Source: Spodoptera frugiperda (taxonomy: Eukaryota; Arthropoda; Insecta; Lepidoptera; Noctuidae). From it: DNA of 64,000 bases. Positions 23,155 to 35,722 of this stretch are shown piece after piece. Where the stretch lies: NCBI RefSeq assembly GCF_023101765.2, contig NC_064215.1, forward strand, positions 8,432,001 through 8,496,000, in the 5' to 3' direction. A program made the position numbers and the translations under genes. The notes beneath the pieces were generated by a model. That model saw only the letters and a program-made list of their open reading frames with translations, made no database searches and had not been told where the DNA came from. Position 1 is the first letter of the stretch. Each line of letters begins with the position of its first letter.

Positions 23155-23481
23155 CAGTGTTCTGAAATTATCTGCCACGGCTTTAATGGAAGGTAGTGTT
23201 GTATTTGAAGATTACTATAGTGCAGTAATTTTATACCCCAGATCACTTTATTCAATTTGGGAACATATAAAAGAAAAATAAACATTGACTCTTCATTGCA
23301 TAAAGTAGTTTACAAATACACACGATGACAGTGACAGTGAAAAAGATAGCTCTTTCATAACAAACTCAAACGTAGAATTTTGTGTATGAAAAAAAATATA
23401 TATATTATATTATTTGCTATTGTAATCTTCCAACCTAACACCATCTCCCATTAAAGCCTTGGCAGATAATTTTAAAACACT
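23155..23481. mobile_element. Tc1/mariner-type MITE, 327 bp
   Basis: Terminal inverted repeats of about 60 bp. The left arm starts CAGTGTTCTGAAATTATCTG; the right arm in reverse starts AAGTGTTTTAAAATTATCTG. Both continue with GCTTTAATGG and end near GAAGATTAC. The left flank is TA; the right flank is ambiguous. No transposase. Confidence 0.7.
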
Positions 23482-23610
23482 TAATATACCCGTATATTAT
23501 TGAGTACCTATAATAATTTGTATTGATCGATTTATTTATTACATGGGAAGAGACCTTGGATTGGAATATTTGTATGTTACATACTGACTCATGTATTAGA
23601 CATACTTCTT

Positions 23611-23726
23611 CCGGTCCAGAGCTGTGGACTACCCAGCGGGTTTACCGGGACTCCGGCTCGAGCACAGCACAGGGTGGTTTTTAGTCAGTAAGAGTCTGAC
23701 ATTCTCTCTCGCCTCGCCCAAGGTTT
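23611..23726 (+). mobile_element. R1-like LINE tail, truncated
   Basis: GTCCAGAGCTGTGGACTACC, GCGGGTTTACCGGGACTCCG, then TTTTTAGTCAGTAAGAGTCT and CTCGCCTCGCCCAAGG. Missing the last part of the tail. Confidence 0.75.
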
Positions 23727-23814
23727 AAAATACAGACTTCTTATAGGGAAAAAATTTGAATATAAAATTATGAAAATCAAATTTTATGTTGTACCTAACT
23801 ATCATGTGTATGTC

Positions 23815-23892
23815 AACTTGTATTTTTGTAAACGCTCTCACAACACAGGAGAAAATCCGAGCGCGAGGCAACGATTTAAAAAAAATGTAAAT
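23815..23892 (+). mobile_element. SINE-B 3' half only
   Basis: GTAAACGCTCTCACAACACA, then GGAGAAAATC and an A-rich end. No tRNA head. The open frame running through here (23,770-24,120) is therefore repeat-derived at its start. Confidence 0.6.
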
Positions 23893-24780
23893 ACTAGGCA
23901 ATGCAAGGACAACTCGTTTTCAGGAATTTCATCAATCAGGAAAAAAACTAAATTAGAATACTACACGTTGAACATTAATCTGCAACTCCTTAATTATGAG
24001 CTCACGATAATACACCCGAAGACTAATACAAAAGGTCCACACGACACAAAAAACAACAATGTACAAGACTTTAAAAAGAAACAGATAGATGCTTATTTTT
24101 TGGTTTTGTCATGCATTTGAATGAATAGCTTGGATTATAAGGAGGTATAAAAAGATCTATGGTAGTGGGCCCGCATGTTCTTTTTATTTTCAAAAACTGA
24201 CTGGTTTGATTTAAATATTAAATAATTTGAGGGGTTTTTTTGACCCTACAGGATAATTTTGACTCAAACTTTCAGAGCCCTGAAAAACTAATAAATGCTT
24301 TGTTTTAGATTCGTATTGGTTAGGGAATTTAGATCAAAAAGAGATCAGACTCCAGCAGGCCAAAATAACCCGGACTTACCAAAATCCAGTGGCTCAAAAC
24401 CAGTATGGTTCATTGTTATTACTATAAAATGTTCTTTGTAACTCGTTCTGTAAATCACTAAACTGAAGAAGATAGAATAGAAGTCTAGATAGCAAAATAC
24501 AAATAAGGTTTATTTTTATTATAAATTTTTACATAACATTATAATTGTCAAAATGTGCTTCAAAACTAAACTATCGGTGTTACTAAAAATAAAATTTTAA
24601 TATAAACAGGTAAACCTTCTGATTTTATTTATAAGTATCTATTATCACTACCAATACTTATCAATTTGATAATATAAAGAGATTAGTATTAAAATCATTT
24701 GACCTAATTCTAATTAACAAAAAAAAAAACAAATATCATATCACAAAAGTATAATTGTTTTTATAACAAAACTGTAATCA
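23893..24780. other. AT-rich DNA, nothing recognised
   Basis: No supported gene. Confidence 0.3.
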
Positions 24781-24969
24781 TAACCTATATTTAAACATTT
24801 GAACGGAGTAGACCTTCTGCACGATTTTGTTATCACACTGAACTTTGGCGCAGGCGCTAACAGCTAAGCCAGTCAAACTTCCCGCGTCGACGCGAATACA
24901 TGCGTATGCGCTCCAATGTGCGAATAATTCGAAAATACGATGTTTTCATATGAAAAAATGTGAAACAAA

Positions 24970-25100
24970 GTTTTTATAAAAATTAAATTTAAATCGGTGA
25001 TGGTGATTATGTTAATTTTAAATTAGTGTTGTGTTGGTTTTATTTAATTTAAGTGCATATTCGGATTTTTATAAGTCAACATGAAAATTATTTTGTGAGT
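24970..25100 (+). other. Candidate first exon of a secreted protein gene
   Basis: TATAAAA at about 24,976 precedes a repeat-free stretch with an ATG at 25,081. The sequence ATG AAA ATT ATT TT is followed at once by GTGAGT, a strong splice donor (25,095-25,100). Insect cuticular and other small secreted protein genes often have a first exon that codes for only four or five residues (Met-Lys-hydrophobic), with the signal peptide continued in exon 2. No matching second exon was found downstream, so this is a suggestion from arrangement only. Confidence 0.25.
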
Positions 25101-26215
25101 ATTTTTTTCCTATTATTTTGTTATTGGTTCGCGATTTAGATTTGTCATGAAACTCGTTTTACCAGACGATTGTAATTTATTGACTTATTTCTATATGACT
25201 TTTATTTTTCGTAAACTTTTTTATATATTTTGTATAATATTACCTAATACATTAAAATAATATATGAATTTTAAAATACAACCTTATACGCTATTAATAT
25301 TACATATAGATTTAAAAATGTCATCGTTTATTCTAAATTATTTTTCAAAATCTTGCATAGAAACAGCACCTCAAAATACACACAACTTAAATACCTAATA
25401 ATATCAGATAAAAATGTGACACAAACGTAACACACATTTTATAAAAATCGTTATAATAATTTAAAACGCTATTTGCACGTACGAATAATAACATTGACGT
25501 ATGAATATAGTTCAGGAGTACCTTTTTAGGACATCAGTCTACATTGCCTAAATAATATGGAGTTTAGAACTACTAAAATCTACCATAAAATATAAACAAT
25601 GGATACATACAATGCCCCTAAAATGAATATAAAGGGGGTCAGATATTTAAGTACAAAAAAAAAGTTAAATATTGCTTCTATTGCTATTCCTATTTTTGTT
25701 TTATTCGACTGTAGATAGAGTATTGTTATCTTATACTGTTTTTGAAAACAGTAAAAATCAGCACTGCATTTTACTTTTCTCTCCAAACGTCATTGAAATA
25801 GAAAAACCTTATTTGTTATCTATCTTAGTTCCGATATTTACCAAAATTAGTCTAGCAATTTAGGATGACAAGCGCAACAAATCAATCTAAGACTGGTAAT
25901 ATTACTCATCAAAGATAATATTATGCTTAATTAATTAAACAAATGCCATTAAAACTCGTGTAGAGATTTTATCACCAAAAATCCGGTAGTCAGTAGTGTT
26001 ACCAGTTAATTTATTTGATCAATGATTAATTTACGACCTTAAACAATTAAATTAATAAGGTCTAATTTTTATTACAACATGGGTTCACTTCAACAAACAT
26101 ATATTACGTAAAAATATAGTAAAACTATGACGACAAAATATAAAGATTGTTTGATGTTAAAAAGTATAAGAGATCTTACTAAATTTATTTTGTGATGAAT
26201 ATCATAAAACATTAC
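25101..26215. other. AT-rich DNA, nothing recognised
   Basis: Possible intron if the exon at 25,081 is real. Otherwise featureless. Confidence 0.3.
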
Positions 26216-26365
26216 AATAAGTTACACTCTACACCATACTCACGCAACTGTTTAGAATACTTCGACTAGTTTCGAGCCACAATAAGGACTCATAATCACA
26301 AGTAACATACGCGACAACCGACGCAGATTGAAACTAATCGAGAAAGCACTTCGAATTTAGTGACT
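26216..26365 (+). mobile_element. MITE family 2, diverged copy
   Basis: ACTCACGCAACTGTTTAGAA, then CGACTAGTTTCGAGCCAC and ACTCATAATCACAAG, follows the order of the better copy at 34,568. Only the left end is recognisable. Confidence 0.45.
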
Positions 26366-26849
26366 AATTAACTTACTTAGAATATGTCAGCGTGACGACG
26401 TGAAAAATTAGCAAAATTTTCGCACAAAAAATTGTCAGCCAGTTGAATCTGGCTAAGACTTAGTGGCGACCCTAACCCAGTTGGTAAAAAGCCAGGAGAA
26501 CAAAAACATTCTAGAATAATAGTTGCTAAGCCAAAATTTCTTCCTTTCTAGCCAAAAAATATAAGATCTATTCTTAGGTATGATCTAAGTAATGATGTAC
26601 AGAAAGAACGTAATTGTCATGTACGTGGAAAATTTTGGTAATCACTCATTTTTCATATTCGAGTGTTTTTCTCGCGAAAATTATTATTATTATGAGGCCA
26701 TTTCTACTCTTTGTTAATCCTTGTCAGAATAATACAAATGTGTTAAACGTAATGTAGTTTGTATTGTGAAGTATGTTATAATAATAAACTTGCAGTTTTT
26801 GACTGTATTTCTCATTACATTTTGGCCACAATAGGATGGATGATAATTT

Positions 26850-27105
26850 TTTTATTTTAATGCCCGTCTTGTAGATTATTTTAAAATATTAGATACGTAT
26901 TTTTTTTACTTAGGGAAACAAATACTTTCGAAGATATACGGTATTGATTTAAAATGACGTATTTTATTCCCACTCCTAAACTTTGATTCATTTTATTTAA
27001 GTATTGTTATTTTATATGACAAAATAAAATATTTGTTTCTAATATTATTCATTAGCTAACTGACGAACTAAATAGATTTTTAAATTCTTTTTACTTCATT
27101 ATAAT
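26850..27105 (+). repeat. Unclassified dispersed repeat, copy 2
   Basis: Longer copy of the family at 12,431 and 38,450. Shared text includes GTCTTGTAGATTATTTTAAA, TACTTTCGAAGATATA, CCTAAAC and GAACTAAATAGATTTTTAA. Confidence 0.65.
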
Positions 27106-27461
27106 CCCTATTGCAGATTTACAAATAATATTTTGTTTGAACGACGTATCAAGACCGAGACCTTTTGCAGATACTAGATCCGCAGTAAAGAGGCAGTCAG
27201 ACATAACATATTTTTTACTGATAATATTATGTATGTAATGTACACTATGTATCGTATATACATATAAAGAAAAGATAACTCTTCATAAAGTTTACATTTC
27301 GCGTGGCCATGAACATGACCGATAGATCGTAAATATAAATAAACAGTGACTCATTAAACATTATTGTAATTCATGACCGAATAAAAATCCACTCCATTCA
27401 GTTACAACATCAATTTTATTTATGTCGAACTATAATTGGATGAAAACTATTTTTTTAAGCG

Positions 27462-27630
27462 TTGCCTATTAGAATTTTCTCAATGGTCGTGGGTGCATTG
27501 CACCCAGTGCATCTAGACCCGTAACAACAATCTGTGGATCATACAAAGAGTTATTCTGTGCGGGAATCGAACCCGGGACATGTTGTACGGCAGCCAGTTG
27601 CCCAGCCATCGCGCCAACTGTGCAGTCGAA
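27462..27630 (-). mobile_element. SINE-B copy with intact B box
   Basis: Minus strand, with B box in reverse (GGAATCGAACCC at about 27,561), head GGCGCGATGGCTGGGCAACT and body to GAGAAAATTC. It stands in DNA otherwise without features. Confidence 0.8.
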
Positions 27631-30600
27631 ATAAACTAAATGGATGCACTTTGTGATTGACACTGAACTTTCTTTCTCGTGTACTGTACACAATTTTATT
27701 CCGCTTCCTCATTGTTCTCGCCAAATAATCGATATAAATGCATAACAAAACAAATAAATCGATTTGCATTCAATACTAATTACCATTCACGAACACAAAG
27801 CACAATTATAATATTTGCATAAAGAGCATATTATGAATTTATAGGCCATATGCTTGTTACATTTTAGGGATGCAAGTCGCGTATTGCAATTTATATTTTA
27901 AATTGAGAGCAGTAATATAACTTTTCTAGTAAATTGAATTTTCTCGTCACAATTAAATTGGAAGTCAATGTGTTGTAATTATTTGCTATGTTTTAATTAA
28001 AATGGACTTTAATAACCAAATTAAAAGTTCTCATATCATAAAAGAAATGATCAGTTAAACAAATTATTACATTGGGGTTATATTTCCTTGGCAAAACAAT
28101 AACAGGTTTATTACATACATTCATTTTATATGTTTAATTTACTAATTTTAATTTTAGTTCACGTTAACTTACGAATATTCATACTCAACTAAGGTTTTCT
28201 TTTTTAATTTTAACTTTTTTATTATACGTTATTTTAGTTTTATCAACTGGTGATGACTCAAGATAATACAGTGCTTGTACCTCCCACCTAAGGGGATCAT
28301 GGTGACGCATTTTCATTTATATATCGGACACTTTATTTACATGAAACTTTGCCAAAATTTTCTTCGAAAGCTAAACTAAAACTGTTTGTATTACATTAAA
28401 ATCCGGTAAAGTTACGTGACAATATGCAATAGAAGGCTTAACGTTAAGCCGGACATACGAGCTTCAAGTTCATTGAACCTGTTATTATCTTAAACAGACG
28501 ACTATTTTGGTTTTCCACTTGAGTATATTTAATTTTAATGATGACAAATTTTTTGGTAATTTGAGTAGGTAATATCTGGCTGCTAAATTGTTGCATGTTA
28601 AAGGTTTCTTGGTCAGATTAGAAGAATCATATAATTTACTTTTATATAATATCCATTTAAAAATATAGAATACAATGGACAATCCTATTGTTTTGGGTAA
28701 CTTCTTCGAGCCTATTTTTATACCACGACAAGTGACAAGAAAGCTCACGCTTGCTACACTTGGGGCATTACATGTGATTTATCGACCCTTAAGTAACCTA
28801 TTTACACTAAACCTACAACATTACCTAAACACATTCCTGGAAAATGTAGGTATTGCTCTATAAACATGTTCCTAAATAATCGGTGAAAAAGGTGTATATA
28901 TAGATTACTTTATTCAAAAGATCAAATGATCACTTTAAGCAGCTAATAATATCCCAATTCGCTTTGGTAATATTATTTATCAAAACCACTCTCAGGCAGT
29001 GTGTTTTAAAAAATCAAAGCCACAAAGAAGTGCCCTCGAACGAGTTTCTTTAGTCCCGAAATGGGCAATTTCAGCAGATTTTTTATTACCCTTATAGCCG
29101 ATGCTCGTTGACGAAATTTTAAAGGACGTAAACGAAAACCCGTAAGTCTTTAGAGTTTTTAAATCGCTTTCCCTGACTTGCTTGACTCGTAAAATCCAAA
29201 TTTAACTATTATGTCTCAGGCTCTGAATAAAACGTATCATTTGTTTTGTATTAAATTGTTCTGGCTGACATAGGAGTAGTTAAAGTTTATGACAGCATAT
29301 GTTTTATGGCAGAAATAATTGTGGAGGTCTAAGATGATTGTTCCAACTTCATTCTGCTGTTATTGCTCCTTAAATTGTTGTAAGTAACGTGCCCCCAAGT
29401 GGCTATTGAATGTTGAATTTCATTTTAGTTGTTTTGGAATAAATATGTTTTTATTTTTCACTGTCCAGTATTAATTTTTTGGTGGATTTAGTTTATCTAT
29501 TTATTTATGTATTTAATCTTCATCATAAAAGTGATAGTGAATGGCGGACTTAATGCCTTAGAGGCATTCTCTGTCAACCATAGGGTAGTGCAGAAAAATT
29601 AAGCGGTTGATGCGAAGCCAGGACACAGTCACAAAAGAATAAATATATGAATACAATATACAATACATTATATTAGTTTATGTTTATACATTAGTTCTGA
29701 TCCATTATTTGGATTGGTTTTTACTTGATATTTTTATCTATTTTTTTGTTATAAGTTTAAGCGTGTCTACCGAATACAGTAAGATCGTCTCCTAATGAAG
29801 ATTCAAATCATAACCACCCAATGGCTACAGATTACTAGACACATAAGATAATCTAGTAATTCTACAGAATGATATCTTATTATTACATGATAAACGAGAC
29901 AGGCCAACGACTTTGACATCAAAATTCCCAACTGACTATTTAGTTTAAGAACAACCATATGGGATGCCTTAGTTTATTGCTAGTCTCATTCTCATAATAT
30001 TGTAGAAGATCTAATGACATTTTATTACAAGGACAGTAAGAGATACCATTTCACAGACTAAAATTTTACAAGAATTTTGCTTTGTCATCAGATTGTAAAA
30101 TTCGTTTCAAAGTTGTGAGGGAATTCTTAAAATAAGTATTTGGTCATGCGTAGAGAGACTGTTAAAGTAGATACAATGTAATGAGTCAAGCTCTGTACTA
30201 TGTGTTGCGTACAGAGAATCATAAAATCTTTAATACATATATAATTATGTACCTGTGTTGAGTTTGTGAGTTTATGTGTTTGTATGTGGTTGAGTAACAA
30301 ACATGTTTGTTACACGATCACGTCAAAACGTCTGAAGAGGTGGGAATGAAATTTGAAACAAGAGTAGATTATGGTCGGGAATAACACATAGGATACTTTT
30401 CATCCCACGGAAAGTGGGGGAGCGGACAAAGCCGCTGGCAGAAGCTAGTAATCAGATAATGGTAATTAAATTAGCTATAATTTTTATATGAGTATGAACA
30501 ATGTAACTCCAATTGCCCTTTACTCTACCAAGCAGTGTGTCTCAACTAGTTTTTCTCGTATCGCTGAACATTTTCAATACCTATCGTTCGTGTTGACACT

Positions 30601-31334
30601 TATGAATGTAACCTATATGAGACGTGCCTAAGCCTAGCCTGGGAACATCATCTTTGCAGGAAATTGTGGCGACACTAAATCCAGATGAGATTCTATTTAG
30701 ATCTAATTTAGGAATCTTTTTAACGTGATTTTAGCTTTAAATTGAACAGGCTATCTATTTTGTCGACAATTTCGTAGCTGTCACGAACAAGAGTAAAAAA
30801 ATATGACGTCATGATATACCAACGCTATATAACTATTATAAAAAAAAAAACAACGAAAATCACCTTATTACGCTTCGCCTGACTTTGGAATCGGCCACGA
30901 GACCCATCACTTGTCCCCACTTATAATTGCTCAATGAAAAAGACTGTTTAAAAATCACACCATTAAATTAATAAAACTTAAACACAATTGGCACTAACTC
31001 TCTATCTTTCTTACAACAAAATTTGCAAACCAAATTACACGAACAAAATGAACAAGGAATTAAATAGCAACCAGTATTTAACACAGCAAGGGATCTGAGT
31101 AACATAAATCTGTTCGTGTTCAGTACAGATAACAATGGCTTCAATATTAAATGTCCAGTACATCAGCGCCCACGGATGCCTTTAACCTGTTCCTATAGGA
31201 CTAACTCTCATTGGAGTTGTGTAAGTGATAAAGTAAGGTATAGGATTGTTCGTGGGCTCATTATAATGTAATGTTGGATTTAATAAAGTGACTGTTTTGG
31301 TTTGTTTGGTCGGTTCCAATAGTAGAGCATCGTG
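27631..31334. other. AT-rich DNA with one Helitron-like end
   Basis: About 3.7 kb without a supported gene. Short frames here have the I/L/F/Y/K bias of random AT-rich sequence. The only repeat recognised is the Helitron-like end at 30,395-30,448. Confidence 0.35.
30395..30448 (+). mobile_element. Helitron-like 3' end fragment
   Basis: TCCCACGGAAAGTGGGGGAG, then AAAGCCGCTGGCAGAAGCTAG followed by T. Matches the ends at 528 and 46,465. The 5' part is not recognised. Confidence 0.5.
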
Positions 31335-31465
31335 TACATTATAGGTTTTTTTATGGAATACGGGGCAAAACAGTAGGCGGATCACCTGATAGTAACTGAT
31401 CAGTGCCGCAGAAGGACGTCAACACCAGAGGAGGAAGGTGCGTTGTCAGCCTTATAAAAAGGAAT
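31335..31465 (-). repeat. Interspersed tail repeat (GGCCGGCAACGC family)
   Basis: Minus-strand copy: CGGATCACCTGATAGTAACT near its A-rich end, then AACACCAGAGGAGG and CCTTATAAAAAGG. Confidence 0.55.
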
Positions 31466-32355
31466 AAGGTCTTTTCCTGAAGTTTTGAAGATCGTATCGG
31501 TTTAAAACTATCACTGACGATAATCTAGTTCTTGTAAAAGAACATGTCCAACCGGCTTCTTCTATTTAATGATTTTCACCAAAGTGTTTAGTAAAGAGTT
31601 ATACAATAGTGCTTGCAGCTGATGAAAAATAGCTTATTTAATCTGATTAAAGCTGAAATCTTCTCCTCTTTTAGAAGACCTCACTATTAATCATTTTTCA
31701 TCGTACCTTAAATCTGCACCCAAAATAATTTAACTAAAAATCCCTTTTACAACCTCACATACACCAGTAACATCACTGGAAATTCCTGCAAACGAGAATC
31801 ACAGTCACAGTGCTACTTCATGAATTCAATCTCTATCATACAAAGTTATTGGATAGCTAGCTTTAAACTTGTCCGGAGAGGACTGCATTATCCACAAATC
31901 GTCTTCCAATATGTAGATGCCCATTGATGCGGCAAAGCTCAGGTGTCAATAAATTCAGAACGTATGAAGTGAAATTTTAATATTCGTACGAATCTAAGCG
32001 TTCTAAGAAACTTATTCCTTTCAAAGTATGAATTGAATGTAAGTGTCCTACCATATACAGTTGCTTGCGTCTTTGATACTAGAAGAATGGATAATGTTCT
32101 TAATAATAAGAAATGAAATAGTAGCACGGTATCCATCGGAGACAAACATTATACAAAAGTCGCTCACGACTGCTTTGTTGCTGATTGGCCACACACGGTG
32201 TGATCGAGCGAATGCTAAGAATATTTCCTAAAAAATAATAATAATAATAATTCCTTGATTTAGATAAAGCCAGATAAAGTGAAGGTCAAATCATTTCTTC
32301 CAATTAAACCATAAATATGTACTTTTGAAATGTCAACAAATAAAGACATAAATCT
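31466..32355. other. AT-rich DNA, nothing recognised
   Basis: No supported feature. Confidence 0.3.
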
Positions 32356-32466
32356 GACAGTCTGTAATAGTCTGTCAGTCTGTCAGTCTGTCGGTCAGTG
32401 AAGCTAGGTGCTCGTTTTAAAGTGTAGCTTCGATTGGAGAAGAACGAGCAAGAAACTCCATTCGAT
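32356..32466 (+). repeat. Dispersed repeat (GCTCGTTCCAAAGTG family), copy 1
   Basis: Tandem CAGTCTGT units at 32,370-32,395, then AAAGTGTAGCTTCGATTGGA and CGAGCAAGAAACTCCATTCG. Related copies at 33,690 and 51,035. Likely a LINE 3' tail. Confidence 0.5.
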
Positions 32467-33481
32467 GAAGCAATATTATAATTATGTAAATTAAAATATT
32501 AAGTCATCAAAAAATTATCTATAATTCATAAATAAATCCGCGAAGAAATGTGTTGGGCTTGGCAATTCACCGTAAAACTGGTTTTGATATGATTGTGTTA
32601 ATTGTGTGACAGTAAGAGCTTCGTGTGTTATCAATTAGAGCCCCATAAACACACATTCACAAACAGTTACATAGAATACAATGTTGTTAATATGCCTATG
32701 AAGGCTATAAACTGTCGTTTTTCTTTTTATTTTGTTGTCTGGCTTCCATTTATACTCATAGTTTGGATTTTTGTTTACTAGTAAACTTTTGAAGGGTTTG
32801 TAACCAACTAACTACATGCTTGACAGTGATAGGCTAGCAACGATCTATGATCATTTGGAATCTTCAACAACGATTTCTTGCTTTCTAGAGAAGCCCACTA
32901 ATAAAGTGGATCCATAATCCAGTAATTTGTGTGACTGTGATAGGTTATTGATACCTGTACTACGTCTGGGCTCAACTGTTCATATATAAAACTTCTTTTT
33001 TAAAAAAGGGAACCATCTTCTTTACTGCCCACATTTTTGTCAAGTTAGGCAAGTCAATAATAATCCCTAAAACCTTTACCTAAATCTGAAAAATACGATA
33101 CAGAACAGCGCATCCAAATTGGTTCAATCAAACGCAACATAATTGCGCACATACATACATGCATACAAGTCAAACTTAGAACATTCTTTTTTGAAATTGG
33201 TTGAAAATATTTTACTTTGGAAATTATTATAAGAACCCACACACCTTGATTCAAAAGCATGTCACAATATTTATATTAAGTATCTAAACATGTACTATTA
33301 TTTATTGGCGATTCACTCGAACATCGTACAAACTTTGAACTTAACCGACCTGTGTGGAAATGTCGTAGGAGTTACACAGGTGGCTAGAATTTAAATCCGT
33401 TTATTCAAATGAAGCTTACTATCAAATCTTTTGAGGATTTATTAATTTTGACTATTTATTTAGCTATCTTCAATCTGCGAA
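32467..33481. other. AT-rich DNA, nothing recognised
   Basis: No supported feature. Confidence 0.3.
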
Positions 33482-33670
33482 TCTATACTAATATTATAAA
33501 GCTGAAGAGTTTGTTTGTTTGAACGCGCTAATCTCAGGAACTACTGGTCCGATTTGAATAATTCTTTTTGTGTTGGATAGCGCATTTATCGAGGAAGGCT
33601 ATAGGCTATAAAACATCACGTAATTAATAGGAACCGAGCAGAGCGGGTGAAACCGCGCGGAAGTAGCTAG
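33482..33670 (+). mobile_element. Complete non-autonomous Helitron-like element, 189 bp
   Basis: It starts TCTATACTAATATTATAAAG directly after an A and ends GGAAGTAGCTAG directly before a T, the A|TC...CTAG|T arrangement of Helitrons. A GC block (GCGGGTGAAACCGCGCGG, 33,643-33,660) lies 10 bases from the 3' end and can pair as GCGG/CCGC. There are no inverted repeats or target duplication, as expected for rolling-circle elements. Far too short for a Rep/helicase gene, so it depends on a partner elsewhere. Confidence 0.75.
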
Positions 33671-33689
33671 TCAAATGATAAATTCAAAG

Positions 33690-33830
33690 TTAAAGTCAAA
33701 GTCAAGGTCTAGTTATTTATTGCAAATAGACCGGGAAGGTAATTTTGAACGTCAAAGCAAATATTATAATATCAAATGTCTGTTTGTTGGTCAGGCATCT
33801 AGTTAAGCTATTTGCTCGTTCCAAAGTGAT
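33690..33830 (+). repeat. Dispersed repeat (GCTCGTTCCAAAGTG family), copy 2
   Basis: AAAGTCAAAGTCAAGGTCTA, TTTTGAACGTCAAAGCAAAT and TATTTGCTCGTTCCAAAGTG match 51,035-51,165. Confidence 0.65.
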
Positions 33831-34344
33831 AAATGATACATAATACATACATATATTTCCTACATATAAGTAGAAAAGAAAGCAAGCCTTTAAGTTAACA
33901 AACATATCTTCCTTTGTTTCAATTAACAAGGGAGATTCTCTCTCGAACATAAACATTACATTCTAACTACGAAAACAACTAAAAGAAAGAAATTAGACAT
34001 TCAACTTGCATATTGTTATCAAGTCTAACAGTCTACCGAAATAGATATTAAAACGCTTATCACACAAACAAACATACATACATATGTTTATATAAAAGCA
34101 AACAAGTAAAGTGTCTACTAAAAACAGGTTACTTCAGTGCGATTGCCTACAAAACTTGCTAATCGCTCATAATCGGCTAGTAAACGATTGGTTATAACAC
34201 GTCATTATGTGACGACCTCCTTTTATAGATTTGTACCTTATATACGTATACATATGTATACAGATTTTATATATATTTCATTCAGCGCTATTCTGAACTG
34301 ATAAGACCTTCAAACCTTCAAGAAAAGAGCGTATTCCTTTTTTA

Positions 34345-34460
34345 AAAGGCCGGCAACGCGCCTTTGACTCCTCTGGTGTTTTGAGTGTCTATGGACGGCG
34401 CTGATCGCTTACCATCTGGTGTTTCGTCTGCTTGTTTGCCTCCTATTCCATAAAAAAATA
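34345..34460 (+). repeat. Interspersed tail repeat (GGCCGGCAACGC family)
   Basis: AAGGCCGGCAACGCGCCTTT, ACTCCTCTGGTG, GGCGCTGATCGCTTACCATC and CCTCCTATTCCATAAAAAA. The most complete short copy, ending in an A run. Confidence 0.75.
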
Positions 34461-34567
34461 TATTGTTAACACAGAATTTAGATAAAACAAAAGAATGATA
34501 CCAACGAATCGCGCTACCTAATGAATTGATAGAAAGAAATGATGCCATGGTCATCACAGATTAGTTT

Positions 34568-34700
34568 AAAAATAATTATTATGTTATCGGCTTACTCACG
34601 TAACTGTTTGACGAGGAACTCAACTAGTTTCAATCCATGGTAGAGGCTCATATTCATGAGCAGCATTCCGCGATACACTACGATACAGTCACTTATAATA
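34568..34700 (+). mobile_element. MITE family 2, left end
   Basis: AATTATTATGTTATCGGCTT, ACTCACGTAACTGTTTGACG and AGGAACTCAACTAGTTTC match the left ends at 51,976 and 56,262. The right end was not found. Confidence 0.6.
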
Positions 34701-35374
34701 AAATAATTCTTTAAAAGTTGTGCAAATCTAATTACCATTTAAGCTTAGCTTCTATTCATAACATTTTGTTCAATAGTATTCAATAGAAATCTTTTATACG
34801 TATTTTTGTACTAAATAGTCAGATAATACATTAGTTTCAGATCAATCACAAACTACAGAACAACGACTTAACCGCTATTACTAGCTAATATTATGGCTTG
34901 CCATAACCATTTGAACTAAATCCTACGGTACATTATCCTCCAAATCCCTGTAGGATGCACATTGAACTGGTATCTACGGGTCATTGCGTACACGCAATCG
35001 ATCCCGCGGGACCCATAACAATTCGCGAGAACAAGCAATTGATAAAAATAGATAGATATTTCTTCCTTTCGTATTCTTGAATAATATATGCATTTCGTTT
35101 CTCTACGTTTAGCAGGAATAACTAGATATTTCCCAGTTAAAAAGATAATTACGAAAGTTGAATGTATTTTTTTTTTGATCTTGACTTACTAAACTATATT
35201 TGAGAAGTTTAGTATGCTAGCTGTTATCTAAAACGGAGAGTAAAAATACGAAGAAGAATACATAGGCCTATCAAAAATCTAAAAAACCATTAAAATAGTT
35301 AAGAAATATGTATGGAAAAGCAAGATAGTCAATCTACCTATTGACACCTTTTGATAGAACTAGAGGCCTCGTGA

Positions 35375-35722
35375 TCCGTGACCGAACACCGAAGAGTCAA
35401 CAGTGCAATGTATAGTAGTGGACAGTTAAACAAACTTGCAGAAGCGTTAGAAAGTCATATCAACCAGCATACAGAACAAATATTGGCATGAATAGATGAA
35501 AACAATGGGAACATACATCTTCTAAGAACTACCGACAAACATAAAACGAGAAAAGCATTAAAAATTTCACGTCGTGTTTTAAAAAAGAAGTTTAAACCTG
35601 CCGTCCATTATTGGTGTTCGAAACTTCCTGAACAGGTTTTATTTTCGGCTTTTATTAAAACCTTTTTGGACTGCAAGCTTTATGCAAAGTCAGGGAGTCG
35701 AACAAGGTATGTTCTCCCGTAA
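35375..35722 (+). pseudogene. Possible decayed coding frame, unknown
   Basis: One frame stays open for 115 codons apart from a single TGA at 35,489-35,491. Short pieces such as MYSSGQLNKLAEALESHINQ and KALKISRRVLKKKFKP are hydrophilic and basic, more protein-like than nearby random frames. I recognise no family. It may be one part of a broken element with the frames at 36.3-37.6 kb. Chance remains a serious alternative, because a 64-kb AT-rich window offers many frames. Confidence 0.22.

Noticed and set aside
23770..24120. 116-codon open frame
   Set aside because: Its first third overlaps a SINE-B tail and no protein features follow.
25672..25863. Signal-peptide-like frame (LLLLFLFLF) as exon 2 of the 25,081 exon
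   Set aside because: Begins with TTG, has no convincing splice acceptor before it, and the rest looks like AT-rich noise.
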